Assembly: GCA_002696645.1 (NCBI GenBank) | Contig: NZSA01000094.1 | Span: 26,068 to 89,022 of the forward strand | Source of the DNA: Rhodospirillales bacterium | Lineage (GTDB): Bacteria; Pseudomonadota; Alphaproteobacteria; UBA8366; Aestuariispiraceae | DNA length: 62,955 nt | Direction: 5' to 3' | Part shown: positions 21,295 to 31,017 of the stretch, piece by piece | Position numbering within the stretch: position 1 is the stretch's first letter | How the letters are laid out: every line of letters begins with the position of its first letter | Translations under genes and position numbers: made by a program | Notes under the pieces: generated by a model | Databases searched by the model: none | Told to the model about the DNA's origin: nothing | What the model saw: the letters and a program-made list of their open reading frames with translations, nothing else

Positions 21295-22496
21295 GAAACA
21301 TCCTCTTTGGGCATTAAAGAAACCGTGGCGACGGCTTGACAGGCAATGCCTTCCCCGCGCCCCGTGAATCCCAGCTTTTCTGTTGTCGTGGCTTTCACAG
21401 ATACGCGGTCCAGCGACAGGTGCAGGATATCCGCAATTCGTTCCCGCATGGCCTGTCGATGGGGACCAATGCGCGGCGCTTCACAGATCAGGGTCGCATC
21501 GATATGCAGGATGCGCCCGCCGGATTGGGCAACCAGCATGGCGGCATGGCGCAGAAACTGGTCGGATGCCGCCCCGCGCCATTGTGGATCACTGGGGGGG
21601 AAGTGGTCGCCTATATCACCTTGTGCAATTGCCCCCAGCAGGGCGTCTGTGATCGCATGCAGGCCGACATCGGCATCACTGTGCCCTTTCAATTGCTGTG
21701 AATGGGGAATCCTGACACCACATAACCACACAGCATCACCGGGTTCAAATCGATGCACGTCAAAGCCGGTGCCGGTTCGGGCTTCCATTAATGATGCCAT
21801 TTTCTGTTCGGCCTCCTGAAAGTCGCGCTCTGTCGTCAGCTTAACATTGGCAGCATCCCCCTCTACCAACTGTACCGCACCGCCTGCCAGTTCCACCAGG
21901 GCGGCGTCATCGGTTGCTTCTGGTCCATTCTGTGCGGCGCGGTGCAGGTCTAAGATGGTTTCTAGGTGAAACCCCTGAGGTGTTTGCGCGCGATACAATC
22001 CCTGTCTTGATACTGTTGCCTGTATCGTCTGACCGTTCTGTGATTGTTTCAGCGTATCGATTACAGGCAGGGCGGGAATTGCAGCGCCCACCTGCACCGT
22101 TGCTGCGATCACCCGATCCATTAGCGAATGGCTGACAAAGGGTCGCGCAGCGTCGTGGATCAGGACCAGATTGGACGGAAACATTACATGAGACAATGCC
22201 TCTAACCCTTTTAAAACACTGGACTGTCTTGTGTTTCCACCGTGCTGGATTTGAATATCAGGGAGGCCAGCCAGGGACTGGGCGCATAATGCTTCCTGTC
22301 CCTCGCCAATGACGACAATGATTTTACCCAGGCCGGGATGGGTGCGAAATTGATCAATCGTTCTGCGCAAAACAGGAACGCCAGCCAGGGGGCGATACTG
22401 CTTGGGGAGGGTGCCGCCAACACGCAGTCCCTGACCCGCAGCGACGATCACAGCGTGAAAAGTGCAATCTGCTCTAGGCGCTGTCTCAGAAGGCAT
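21291..22496 (-). CDS. ispDF: Bifunctional IspD/IspF isoprenoid enzyme
   Basis: The fused enzyme covers two non-consecutive steps of the MEP pathway. The N-terminal MEP cytidylyltransferase (about 1-230) has [17 protein letters not shown] and [11 protein letters not shown]. The C-terminal MECDP synthase (about 243-401) has [13 protein letters not shown], the metal-binding [33 protein letters not shown] and [15 protein letters not shown]. The 401-residue length is as expected for the fusion, which is typical of alphaproteobacteria. It is the first gene of the minus-strand operon and is divergent from the YpjD-like gene. Confidence 0.96.
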   Translation of the reverse strand: MPSETAPRADCTFHAVIVAAGQGLRVGGTLPKQYRPLAGVPVLRRTIDQFRTHPGLGKIIVVIGEGQEALCAQSLAGLPDIQIQHGGNTRQSSVLKGLEALSHVMFPSNLVLIHDAARPFVSHSLMDRVIAATVQVGAAIPALPVIDTLKQSQNGQTIQATVSRQGLYRAQTPQGFHLETILDLHRAAQNGPEATDDAALVELAGGAVQLVEGDAANVKLTTERDFQEAEQKMASLMEARTGTGFDVHRFEPGDAVWLCGVRIPHSQQLKGHSDADVGLHAITDALLGAIAQGDIGDHFPPSDPQWRGAASDQFLRHAAMLVAQSGGRILHIDATLICEAPRIGPHRQAMRERIADILHLSLDRVSVKATTTEKLGFTGRGEGIACQAVATVSLMPKEDVS

Positions 22497-22594
22497 AAGC
22501 AGGTTTCCAATTCATTTTCAGGCATATGTGGTGCGACACAGATGTCTTAGGATTGTCGTTTCAGGCAGGCGCGCTGGATGCTATATACCCCACC

Positions 22595-23389
22595 ATGATA
22601 ATAGAGTCGCCCGTCTTTCAAATCATCGCTCTGTGTTGCCTGGGTCCTGCTATATGGGCATCGGTCCGGGACTGGCCGCGTAATACTGTGTATTGGGCGG
22701 TAATTGGGCTTGCAGTGCTTGGTCCGGCGGTTTGGTGCTTTGGGGTGTTACAGGCAGGGTGGCGCACGGATTTTTCCTTCACGATCTGGGTTTCGGTTGC
22801 GACCACACTGACCTTGCTGATGACACTGGCCCTGCGGCTGGAGGCGGCGCGCCGTCTGATCGTTCTGGCGCTGCCCTATCTCGCTTTTCTGATTGGCTTT
22901 GCGATTCTGTCAAATCGGGGGGACCACAGCCTTGCCCAACCGCCTGATATCTGGGTGATCGTTCATATCATCGTCGCGGTCATGACTTATGCGCTGTTGA
23001 CCCTGGCTGCGGTTGCGGCCCTGGCGGTGTTCATTAAGGAACGTGCCTTGAAGGCAAAACGCAGCGGCGCGGTCGCGTCGGCTTTGCCATCCGTTGCGGA
23101 AGGTGAAAGCCTGCAAGACCGCCTTATGGCAACCTGCGAGGGTGTGCTGGGACTGGGTCTGGTCACGGGCATCGCAATTCATGTGGAACATGGACAACGT
23201 TTGCTAGAACCGGATCACAAAACTGTCCTGACTTTTGCCGCCTTTGTTGTGATTGGCGTGTTGTTGATCCTGCAACGCTATAGTGGATTGCGGGGGCGGC
23301 GCGCGTCCCAATTTGTCATGATGGCGTATCTGTTGGTGACTTTGGCCTATCCCGGCGTGAAGTTCGTCACCGACGTTTTGTCCGGATAA
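22595..23389 (+). CDS. YpjD/CcsA-like inner-membrane protein (cytochrome c assembly family)
   Basis: A 264-residue polytopic protein with about eight hydrophobic helices. The C-terminal half has the family hallmarks: the conserved His segment IWVIVHIIVAVMTYALLTLA, a charged loop with KERALKAKR, then the GLRGRRASQF and LAYPGVKFV elements. Homologues are grouped with CcsA-type cytochrome c biogenesis proteins, but no ccm or ccs genes lie nearby, so the role is open. The ATG at 22595 is preferred because the membrane domain starts there. No Shine-Dalgarno is evident, but TATATA lies 7 nt upstream, so a leaderless mRNA is possible. Confidence 0.8.
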   Translation: MIIESPVFQIIALCCLGPAIWASVRDWPRNTVYWAVIGLAVLGPAVWCFGVLQAGWRTDFSFTIWVSVATTLTLLMTLALRLEAARRLIVLALPYLAFLIGFAILSNRGDHSLAQPPDIWVIVHIIVAVMTYALLTLAAVAALAVFIKERALKAKRSGAVASALPSVAEGESLQDRLMATCEGVLGLGLVTGIAIHVEHGQRLLEPDHKTVLTFAAFVVIGVLLILQRYSGLRGRRASQFVMMAYLLVTLAYPGVKFVTDVLSG

Positions 23390-23490
23390 ATCGACGCATA
23401 TCCTACAATTTTGCGTAAATTGTCTGGTAAGACCATTTAATCCACGTTAAAACCCACGATCCGTAACTGCCTAAAGAATGGGCGTTCATT

Positions 23491-24513
23491 GTGACTGCAC
23501 AGAAAAACAGCAGCACGCTTTCAGGGTTGTCTGTCGGCCCCCACCGCATTGAGACGCCGGTTTATCTGGCGCCTATGTCGGGCGTGACAGACCTTCCTTT
23601 TCGGACCGTGGCCCAGGAACTGGGCGCGCAAGCCGTCGTTTCTGAAATGATTGCCAGCGGTGAAGCCATCCGTGAAACGCGCGGCACATTGAAGCGTGCG
23701 CGCGCCGGTAGCGGGGCAGGCCCGCATATCGTCCAATTGGCCGGCCATGATCCGGCAATCATGGCGGAGGCCGCGCGCCTGTGCACGGATTTAGGCGCCG
23801 ATATCATTGATCTGAATTTTGGATGCCCCGCTAAAAAGGTGACACGCAAGCTGTGCGGATCTGCCCTGATGCGCGACCTGGATCAGGCCCTGGCGATTGT
23901 TGACGCTGTGGTGGCTGCTATTGACGCACCCGTCACGATAAAGATGCGGACCGGCTGGGATCAGGAATGCCGCAATGCGCCCGACTTCGCCAGGCGGGCT
24001 GAGAATGCAGGCGTTCAACTGGTCACGGTTCATGGGCGCACCCGGGAACAGAAATATACCGGCAGCGCGGATTGGTCCTTTATCCGGACGGTCAAGGCCG
24101 CAGTCACCATTCCGGTAATCGCCAATGGGGACATAAAGAGCTTTGCCGACATCGATGCCTGTCTGACGGCCTCTGGTGCGGATGGAGTCATGATCGGTCG
24201 CGGCGCGCAGGGGCGCCCCTGGTTTCCGGGACACGCCATCACCTATCTGCGCGACGGTGTTGTAAAGGCGGAGCCATCATCTGCCCACCGGCGTGATATT
24301 CTGTTGCGGCATCTGGACGGTATTTTGAGCCACCACGGCATCGATATTGGATTGCGCATCGCCCGCAAGCATATCGCATGGTCAATTGCGGGATTGGGCG
24401 GGGCGGCCGCCTTTCGGTCCCAGGCCATGGCTGCGGAAGATTACAGGGCCGTACAGGCGATCATTCGGACCGCCTTTGAAACAGAGCAAGAGTGTCTGGG
24501 GGAGGCCGCTTAG
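23491..24513 (+). CDS. dusB: tRNA-dihydrouridine synthase B (NifR3)
   Basis: DusB reduces specific uridines of tRNA to dihydrouridine with FMN and NADPH. The 340-residue protein has the N-terminal [14 protein letters not shown], the [20 protein letters not shown] motif with the catalytic Cys, the KMRTGWD strand, [14 protein letters not shown] and the C-terminal phosphate-binding [13 protein letters not shown]. Translation starts at a GTG. The stop overlaps the ntrB start by one base (TAGTG), the classic alphaproteobacterial nifR3-ntrB-ntrC arrangement. Confidence 0.96.
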   Translation: MTAQKNSSTLSGLSVGPHRIETPVYLAPMSGVTDLPFRTVAQELGAQAVVSEMIASGEAIRETRGTLKRARAGSGAGPHIVQLAGHDPAIMAEAARLCTDLGADIIDLNFGCPAKKVTRKLCGSALMRDLDQALAIVDAVVAAIDAPVTIKMRTGWDQECRNAPDFARRAENAGVQLVTVHGRTREQKYTGSADWSFIRTVKAAVTIPVIANGDIKSFADIDACLTASGADGVMIGRGAQGRPWFPGHAITYLRDGVVKAEPSSAHRRDILLRHLDGILSHHGIDIGLRIARKHIAWSIAGLGGAAAFRSQAMAAEDYRAVQAIIRTAFETEQECLGEAA

Positions 24514-25658
24514 TGTTGAATGCGATCAAAAATACCTTTGGGGGTGGCCCAGCGCGTCCTGGCGCTGACAGTGTTATCGATTCCATTCCAGATCCGATCA
24601 TTGTTGTCGACGAACATAACGATGTCGTCTTTCTGAACGCTGCCGGTCAGAATTTCCTGCAAGGGTCGGAAACGATGCTGGTTGGCGTCAATCTGCAGGA
24701 TTTGATCCCCCATGACAGCCCGATCCTGGCAGTCGTTGATCGTGCCCGGCGGGTTGGCAGTTCCATGACCGTGCACGGTGTCCGGCTGTCCACGCCGCGC
24801 CTTGGGGCGCATACGGTTACCGTTGATGCGGCCCCCTTGGCAGATCGGCGGGATTGCATCGTCATCACGGTCAAGGAACATTCCATCGCGGGCAAGATTG
24901 ACCATGCCATGACGCAACGGGGGGCGGCACGTTCTGTCACCGCATTGGCCGCGATGTTGGCGCATGAGGTCAAAAACCCGCTGTCTGGCATTCGCGGCGC
25001 GGCGCAATTGCTGGAAAGCATGGTACCCGCCGAAGACCGCCAGCTGACCATTCTGATCACCGAAGAAACCGACCGGATCGTGAAATTGCTGGATCGGATG
25101 GAGATATTCTCCGACCGCCCGCATTTAATCCGTGAACCGGTCAACATCCATCAGGTGCTGGACCGTGTGCTGGAAATTGCCCGCAATGGCTTTGGCAAGG
25201 GAATGCGGCTGATTTCCAACTACGATCCCTCGCTGCCTCCGATTTTGGGGGACAGGGATCAACTGGTGCAGATATTCCTTAATCTGGTAAAGAATGCGGC
25301 AGAAGCGGCGGCAGAAGGGTCGCCGGGCGATCCTGAAATCACTGTATCAACCGCCTATCGCCATGGCGTTCGTCTGGCAGTTCCTGGCCTGGACGCCCCG
25401 ATGCATCTGCCCCTGGTGGTGTCAGTCCGGGACAATGGCAACGGCATAACCGATGATTTGCGCCCGCATCTGTTTGATCCCTTTATCACAACGAAATCCG
25501 GCGGCTCCGGTCTGGGGTTGGCGCTGGTGGCGAAACTGGTATCGGAACATGGCGGCGTCATAGATTTTGAAAGTCGCCCGCGACGGACCGTCTTTTCCGT
25601 GATGCTGCCTGTTCTGAGGGCTGAAAAGAAGCTGCCGAAAACCGGTAGGAAGGAGTAA
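24513..25658 (+). CDS. ntrB: Nitrogen regulation sensor histidine kinase NtrB
   Basis: NtrB phosphorylates or dephosphorylates NtrC according to nitrogen status signalled by PII. The 381-residue protein has a PAS domain (about 20-120; [20 protein letters not shown]), the HisKA motif with the phosphorylated His near residue 151 ([18 protein letters not shown]), an N box ([14 protein letters not shown]), and the G boxes DNGNGI and [10 protein letters not shown]. It lacks membrane segments, as expected. The GTG at 24513 is preferred because GGGGGAGG lies about 7 nt upstream, inside dusB. Confidence 0.95.
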   Translation: MLNAIKNTFGGGPARPGADSVIDSIPDPIIVVDEHNDVVFLNAAGQNFLQGSETMLVGVNLQDLIPHDSPILAVVDRARRVGSSMTVHGVRLSTPRLGAHTVTVDAAPLADRRDCIVITVKEHSIAGKIDHAMTQRGAARSVTALAAMLAHEVKNPLSGIRGAAQLLESMVPAEDRQLTILITEETDRIVKLLDRMEIFSDRPHLIREPVNIHQVLDRVLEIARNGFGKGMRLISNYDPSLPPILGDRDQLVQIFLNLVKNAAEAAAEGSPGDPEITVSTAYRHGVRLAVPGLDAPMHLPLVVSVRDNGNGITDDLRPHLFDPFITTKSGGSGLGLALVAKLVSEHGGVIDFESRPRRTVFSVMLPVLRAEKKLPKTGRKE

Positions 25659-25663
25659 TCGCG

Positions 25664-27121
25664 ATGGCCGGCGAAACAATCCTTGTCGCGGATGATGACC
25701 GGGCAATCCGCACGGTTGTCACGCATGCGTTGACGCGTCAGGGCTATGAAGTGCGCGCCACGGGCAATGCCGCGACCTTGTGGCGTTGGGTATCAGAGGG
25801 GGAGGGCAATCTGGTCGTAACCGATGTCGTGATGCCCGACGGCAATGGTCTTGACCTGATCCCGCAGATTCGAAAGATCCGCCCCGATCTGCGGGTTATA
25901 GCGATGAGCGCGCGCAATACCCTGTTGACCGCCGTCAAGGCGACGGAGCGCGGGGCTTTTGAATATCTGCCCAAGCCTTTCGATCTGACGGTTCTGGTGG
26001 ATACAGTCGGGCGTGCCCTGAAGTCCCAGGTCAGCGATCCAGGCGATATCGCGCCCAATGATTCGGAAGAAGAGCCGATGCCGCTGATCGGGCGGTCGGC
26101 GGCGATGCAGGATGTGTATCGCGTGATCGCGCGACTGACGGGTACGGACCTGTCGGTGCTGATCAGTGGCGAATCCGGCACCGGCAAGGAACTGGTCGCC
26201 CGTGCCTTGCACGATTTCTCCCGCCGCAAGAATGGACCATTTGTGGCGGTCAATATGGCAGCCATTCCCCGTGACCTGATCGAAAGCGAACTGTTCGGGC
26301 ATGAGCGCGGTGCCTTTACAGGCGCAACACAGCGGAAGTCCGGGCGGTTTGAGCTGGCAGAGGGGGGGACCCTGTTCCTGGACGAAATCGGCGATATGCC
26401 GCTGGAAGCCCAAACGCGGTTGCTGCGGGTGCTGCAAGAGAGTGAATACACCATGGTCGGCGGGCGCAATCCGATCAAGACGGATGTCCGGATCGTCACC
26501 GCAACGCACCGGGATTTGCGTCAACTGGTCTCTCAAGGCCTGTTCCGGGAAGATTTGTATTATCGATTGAATGTTGTGCCCATTCGATTGCCGCCGTTGA
26601 GGGAGCGTCGCGAAGATGTGCCCGATCTGGTGCGGCATTTTCTGATCAGCGCTGCGGAATCGGGGCTGCCCCTGAAGACCCTGACAGAGGCGTCAATGGA
26701 GCGTCTGATGCGCCATCGCTGGCCGGGCAATGTGCGCGAACTGGAGAATCTGGTACGCCGCCTGGGGGCCCTATACGCACAGGATCGCATTGATCAGGAA
26801 ATTATCGAGGCGGAATTGGGCGAAGCCCCCAGTTTCACCGGGCCACAAGAGGCACAAGACCCGGGGTCGGAAAGCCTGTCGGATGCCGTTCATCGCCATC
26901 TGACAGTTTATTTCGACACACATGGCGATCAATTGCCAGCGGCCGGCCTGCATGCCCGTATCTTGCGCGAGATTGAGCGCCCTTTAATCGAAATCAGTTT
27001 GCATGCGACCCGTGGCAATCAGGTCAGAACCGCAGAGTTGCTAGGCCTGAACCGAAACACTCTGCGTAAGAAAATTCGGGATTTGGATATCTCTGTCGTT
27101 CGCGGTGGCAAGGATGCATGA
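25664..27121 (+). CDS. ntrC: Nitrogen regulation response regulator NtrC (sigma-54 activator)
   Basis: The 485-residue protein has a receiver domain (1-120, phospho-acceptor Asp54 in [12 protein letters not shown]) and a sigma-54 AAA+ domain. The AAA+ domain shows Walker A GESGTGKE, an intact GAFTGA at residues 216-221, Walker [11 protein letters not shown] and [13 protein letters not shown] Fis-type helix-turn-helix closes the protein ([20 protein letters not shown]). All motifs needed for sigma-54 activation are present. It lies 5 bp after ntrB, with AGGAG before the ATG. Confidence 0.96.
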   Translation: MAGETILVADDDRAIRTVVTHALTRQGYEVRATGNAATLWRWVSEGEGNLVVTDVVMPDGNGLDLIPQIRKIRPDLRVIAMSARNTLLTAVKATERGAFEYLPKPFDLTVLVDTVGRALKSQVSDPGDIAPNDSEEEPMPLIGRSAAMQDVYRVIARLTGTDLSVLISGESGTGKELVARALHDFSRRKNGPFVAVNMAAIPRDLIESELFGHERGAFTGATQRKSGRFELAEGGTLFLDEIGDMPLEAQTRLLRVLQESEYTMVGGRNPIKTDVRIVTATHRDLRQLVSQGLFREDLYYRLNVVPIRLPPLRERREDVPDLVRHFLISAAESGLPLKTLTEASMERLMRHRWPGNVRELENLVRRLGALYAQDRIDQEIIEAELGEAPSFTGPQEAQDPGSESLSDAVHRHLTVYFDTHGDQLPAAGLHARILREIERPLIEISLHATRGNQVRTAELLGLNRNTLRKKIRDLDISVVRGGKDA

Positions 27122-27191
27122 CAGCTTCGCAGTCGCGCGCGCAGACTCCGCTTGCAGACAGGCCGCCTAATTGTGCTAAACCTGCTTGGCG

Positions 27192-29567
27192 ATGACCATG
27201 CCGGAATCTGACGAGTCTCACCCAAAGCAAGCTGCCTCTGGCTCCTGGACGGAGCAGTTGAAGGCTATGATGCGCCGTCTGTCTTCCTCAAAGCGGGTGA
27301 CACGCCTGTTTGGTATCGCATTGATGTCTGCAGCGGTTCTTGCCGGTTTTGGGACCTATGCTGCCTTTACCGGGGCCACGCCGTTGGGTGCCGGTCCCAG
27401 TACCCTGGTGGTGATGATCTATATCGATTTGATCATCATGCTGTTGCTGGGATTTGTCGTGGCCAGGCGCATTGTTGCACTGTGGTCCGATCGACGACGG
27501 GGATCGGCTGGGTCGCGCCTGCATGTACGGCTGGTCGCTTTGTTTGCCGCCTTATCGGTCACGCCAGCCATCATCGTCTCCACCTTCTCTCTGATGTTTT
27601 TTGATCTGGGGATTGAAACCTGGTTCAGCGAGCGGGTGCGCACCGCTGTCACTGAGAGCCGGGCGGTGGCTGAATCCTATCTGATTGAGCATCGCAATAA
27701 TATCCGCACGGATGCCCTGCGCATGGCGCGCGATCTGAACAGGGATGCCCGTCAGTTACAGTTGAACAACGCAGTTTTGAATCGCACGTTGGAAATTCAA
27801 CTGCGCGTTCGGGATCTGACCGAGGCTATTATCTTTCAGGGAACGTCCCGGGAAGTGTTGGCACGGGCCGGGCTGACCCTATTGCTGGAATATGAGCCAG
27901 TTGCTGCGCAGGATCTTCAGGCGGCGGCCAATGGGGATATTGTTGTGATCACCGGCGGCGCGGATGATCGGGTTCGGGCCTTGTTGAAGCTGGATGCCTT
28001 TACCGATAGTTATCTGTTTATCGGTCGATTGGTCGACCCGCAGGTAATTTCCCGCATTGAACAGGTGCGCGGCGCGGCGGCACAGTTTGAACTGTTGGAA
28101 TCCCAACGCAGTGATATTCAGTTATCCTTTGCCCTGGCCTTTCTGGTGGTTGCCTTGCTTTTGCTGTTATCAGCGATTTGGATCGGTCTGACATTGGCGA
28201 CGCAGCTTTCCGCGCCCATCAGTGCTTTGATCGGTGCAACAGAAAAAGTGCGGGCAGGGGATCTGGATGCCCGTGTTGTGGAATCCGAAGGCGATGATGA
28301 ATTGGCGCTGCTCAGCCGGGCCTTCAACCGCATGACGTCTCAGTTATATTCGCAGCGCGAAGAGCTGATGGAAGCCAATCGCCAGATCGATGGTCGGCGT
28401 CGGTTTTCTGAGGCTGTTTTGGCTGGGGTCAGTGCCGGTGTGATCGGTCTGGACCGTCAAGGCCGCATTGACCTGCCCAATCGCCGGGCAACGGAATTAT
28501 TGGGCATGGAGCCGGAAAGCCTGATTGGGGAGCGACTGACCGATATTCTGCCCGAATTGCATGCAGCCCTGGACTCCGCGCGCCTGGCCAGTGTGGGGCG
28601 CCCGGTGGAGGCGCAAATCAAACTGAATGCTCATGGTGAAACCCGCACCCTGTTCGTGCGGATCGTTGTGGAGCGCGAAGCAGGGCAATTGCAGGGGTAT
28701 GTTGCGACATTCGATGATGTGTCACCGCTTGTCTCCGCCCAGCGAAAGGCCGCATGGGCCGATGTTGCACGCCGTATCGCCCATGAGATCAAAAACCCGC
28801 TGACCCCCATCCAACTGTCCGCCGAACGATTAAAGCGGAAGTATCTGAAAGAGATAACGACCGATCCGGCGATCTTTGAAGGCTGTATCGACACAATTGT
28901 CCGTCAGGTGGATGACATTGGGCGCATGGTGGATGAGTTTTCTTCCTTCGCGCGGATGCCAGCACCATCGATGCGCAATCAGGATATTGTCGATATCTGT
29001 CGCCAAAGCCTGTTCCTGCAACGCAGTGCGAATTCTGATGTTGAGTATAGTTTTGACGGCCCCAGCACGCCGCTTATTCTGCGCTGTGACGGACGGCAAT
29101 TAAGCCAGGTCCTGACGAATCTGCTGCAAAATGCCCATGATGCGATTGAAGGGCGCTTTGAAGCGGCGAAAGCTCGCGGCGAAGACGAATCGACGCAAGA
29201 TAAGGGACGCATAGCTCTTTCCATCCAGGCTGAGGACGGGCATGTTCGCATCGCGATACAGGATAATGGGAAGGGACTGCCGACGGAACAACGCGAACGC
29301 CTGACGGAACCTTACGTCACGACCCGCAAGAAGGGGACTGGTCTTGGGTTGGCGATCGTAAAAAAGATCATGGAAGATCACGGCGGAAGTTTAAGTCTGG
29401 ACGACGCTCCGGAACAGGGGGCCTTGATCACAATGATCCTACCGATGATAAAAGACTTGGATCAGAAAGAGTCTTCCGATGATCCTTCGGAACCATCAGA
29501 GTCCGAAAACTCGTCGCCGGCATCCTCAAACCAGTCCTCCAAAGGGTCTGTAACCGATGGCTTATGA
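27192..29567 (+). CDS. ntrY: Nitrogen regulation membrane sensor kinase NtrY
   Basis: A large histidine kinase of about 791 residues. Two N-terminal transmembrane helices lie within residues 38-95, a third near 117-140, then an extracytoplasmic sensor region to about residue 305, and another transmembrane helix near 312-335. A HAMP domain follows (LSAPISALIGATEKVRAGDL), then a PAS domain (about 395-500) and the kinase core with His531 (RRIAHEIKNPLTPIQLSAERL). The NtrY hallmark FSSFARMPAP and the ATP-binding boxes DNGKGL and GTGLGLAIV are present. A Ser-rich tail overlaps ntrX by 11 bp. The start is uncertain among TTG 27186, ATG 27192 and ATG 27198, as no clear ribosome binding site is seen. 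Confidence 0.94.
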   Translation: MTMPESDESHPKQAASGSWTEQLKAMMRRLSSSKRVTRLFGIALMSAAVLAGFGTYAAFTGATPLGAGPSTLVVMIYIDLIIMLLLGFVVARRIVALWSDRRRGSAGSRLHVRLVALFAALSVTPAIIVSTFSLMFFDLGIETWFSERVRTAVTESRAVAESYLIEHRNNIRTDALRMARDLNRDARQLQLNNAVLNRTLEIQLRVRDLTEAIIFQGTSREVLARAGLTLLLEYEPVAAQDLQAAANGDIVVITGGADDRVRALLKLDAFTDSYLFIGRLVDPQVISRIEQVRGAAAQFELLESQRSDIQLSFALAFLVVALLLLLSAIWIGLTLATQLSAPISALIGATEKVRAGDLDARVVESEGDDELALLSRAFNRMTSQLYSQREELMEANRQIDGRRRFSEAVLAGVSAGVIGLDRQGRIDLPNRRATELLGMEPESLIGERLTDILPELHAALDSARLASVGRPVEAQIKLNAHGETRTLFVRIVVEREAGQLQGYVATFDDVSPLVSAQRKAAWADVARRIAHEIKNPLTPIQLSAERLKRKYLKEITTDPAIFEGCIDTIVRQVDDIGRMVDEFSSFARMPAPSMRNQDIVDICRQSLFLQRSANSDVEYSFDGPSTPLILRCDGRQLSQVLTNLLQNAHDAIEGRFEAAKARGEDESTQDKGRIALSIQAEDGHVRIAIQDNGKGLPTEQRERLTEPYVTTRKKGTGLGLAIVKKIMEDHGGSLSLDDAPEQGALITMILPMIKDLDQKESSDDPSEPSESENSSPASSNQSSKGSVTDGL

Positions 29568-30963
29568 TATACTGATTGTTGATGATGAAACCGATATTCG
29601 GACCCAGATATCCGGGATTCTGGAAGATGAAGGCTATCAAACCCGCAGCGCGTCGAATTCTGCGGAAGCCTTAGCAGCGGTTGCCAATCGCCAGCCATCG
29701 CTGATGATTCTGGATGTCTGGTTGGCCAATTCCGAATATGACGGCATTCAAATACTGGAAATTGTACATCGCGACCATCCCGGCCTTCCCGTGGTGATGA
29801 TCAGCGGTCATGGCACATTCGATATGGCCGTGTCCGCCACCAAAAAGGGCGCGTATGATTTCATCTCTAAACCGTTCAAGACTGATGTGTTGCTGCTGAC
29901 TATCGAACGGGCCCTGACAGAATCGCGCCTGAAGCATGAAAATGAATCGCTGCGCAAACTCTCGCCTTACGCGATGCTGGATGACCTGGTTGGGAAGTCT
30001 TCCGCGATAGCAGAGGTACGGCGCGCCGTTGAGAAAGTGGCCCAGACCGATAGCCGTGTTCTGATTTCCGGCCCGCCCGGCAGCGGCAAGGGGGCGATTG
30101 CCCGCATGCTGCACAGTCGATCCCTGCGCAAGAATGGCCGTTTCGTCGTATTGACCTGTGCGACGCTCAGCGAAGATACGCTTGAACAAGCGCTGTTTGG
30201 GATCGAGGCGACGAAATCACACCCCCGGCGGATTGGCGTGCTGGAAGAAGCCCATGGCGGAACACTGTTGTTGGACGAAGTCGCCGATATGGATATGGCA
30301 ACCCAGCTAAAAATGGTTAGGGTTCTGCACAATAGACGGTTTCAGCGCATTGGCGGTGATACTGTGGTAGAGGTGAATTCCCGAGTTCTAGCCACCACAA
30401 CCCGTGACCTTCAGGCGCTGATTGCGGAAGGAAAGTTTCGCGAGGATTTGTTCTATCGCCTGAATGTGGTTCCGATTCATGCGCCTCCGTTGAGTGACCG
30501 ACGGGAAGATATTCCGTTGCTGGCGGTGCATTTGATGGAACGCTCCGCCGCTGCGAAAAGCCGATCACCCCGCATTTTGGGCGCGGATGCATTGACGGCC
30601 CTACAGGGGCATGATTGGCCTGGCAATGTCTGGGAATTATCTAATGTCATGGAGCGTTTATTGCTGATGGCGCCGGGCGGATCGCAGGATCATATTCATG
30701 CAGAAGCGGTCGGACAGGCAATAGGGGCCGCTGCGGGAACCGCATCGCGGTGGGATCATGCACCAGAGGTGATGAGCCTGCCATTGCGCGAAGCACGCGA
30801 AGCGTTTGAACGGGAATATCTGGTCTTTCATCTGGCCCGGTTTGGCGGCAATATTTCGCGCACGGCAGAGTTTGTCGGCATGGACCGCGCCGCTTTGCAC
30901 CGGAAGCTGAAGGGGCTGGGCGTTGCCGGTGCCAATCGCGGTCGGTTGGATGACAAGGAATAA
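29557..30963 (+). CDS. ntrX: Nitrogen assimilation response regulator NtrX, with degenerate sigma-54 activator motifs
   Basis: The 468-residue partner of NtrY has a receiver domain with phospho-acceptor Asp53 (LMILDVWLA), an AAA+ domain with Walker A GPPGSGKG (172-179) and Walker B LLLDEVAD (Asp240-Glu241), and a C-terminal Fis-type helix-turn-helix (ISRTAEFVGMDRAALHRKLK). Two features are unusual. The GAFTGA loop that contacts sigma-54 is absent, its place being taken by the short stretch FGIEATKSHPRRIG. The sensor-II arginine of the GNVREL motif is Trp359 (WPGNVWELSN). The protein probably acts as a DNA-binding regulator without sigma-54 activation, and ATP hydrolysis may be impaired. Confidence 0.93.
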   Translation: MAYDILIVDDETDIRTQISGILEDEGYQTRSASNSAEALAAVANRQPSLMILDVWLANSEYDGIQILEIVHRDHPGLPVVMISGHGTFDMAVSATKKGAYDFISKPFKTDVLLLTIERALTESRLKHENESLRKLSPYAMLDDLVGKSSAIAEVRRAVEKVAQTDSRVLISGPPGSGKGAIARMLHSRSLRKNGRFVVLTCATLSEDTLEQALFGIEATKSHPRRIGVLEEAHGGTLLLDEVADMDMATQLKMVRVLHNRRFQRIGGDTVVEVNSRVLATTTRDLQALIAEGKFREDLFYRLNVVPIHAPPLSDRREDIPLLAVHLMERSAAAKSRSPRILGADALTALQGHDWPGNVWELSNVMERLLLMAPGGSQDHIHAEAVGQAIGAAAGTASRWDHAPEVMSLPLREAREAFEREYLVFHLARFGGNISRTAEFVGMDRAALHRKLKGLGVAGANRGRLDDKE

Positions 30964-31017
30964 GTCGCCTTTCACGGTCCCCGTCCGGGACCGGAAACTG
31001 CGCAAGGGAGCCTGAAT

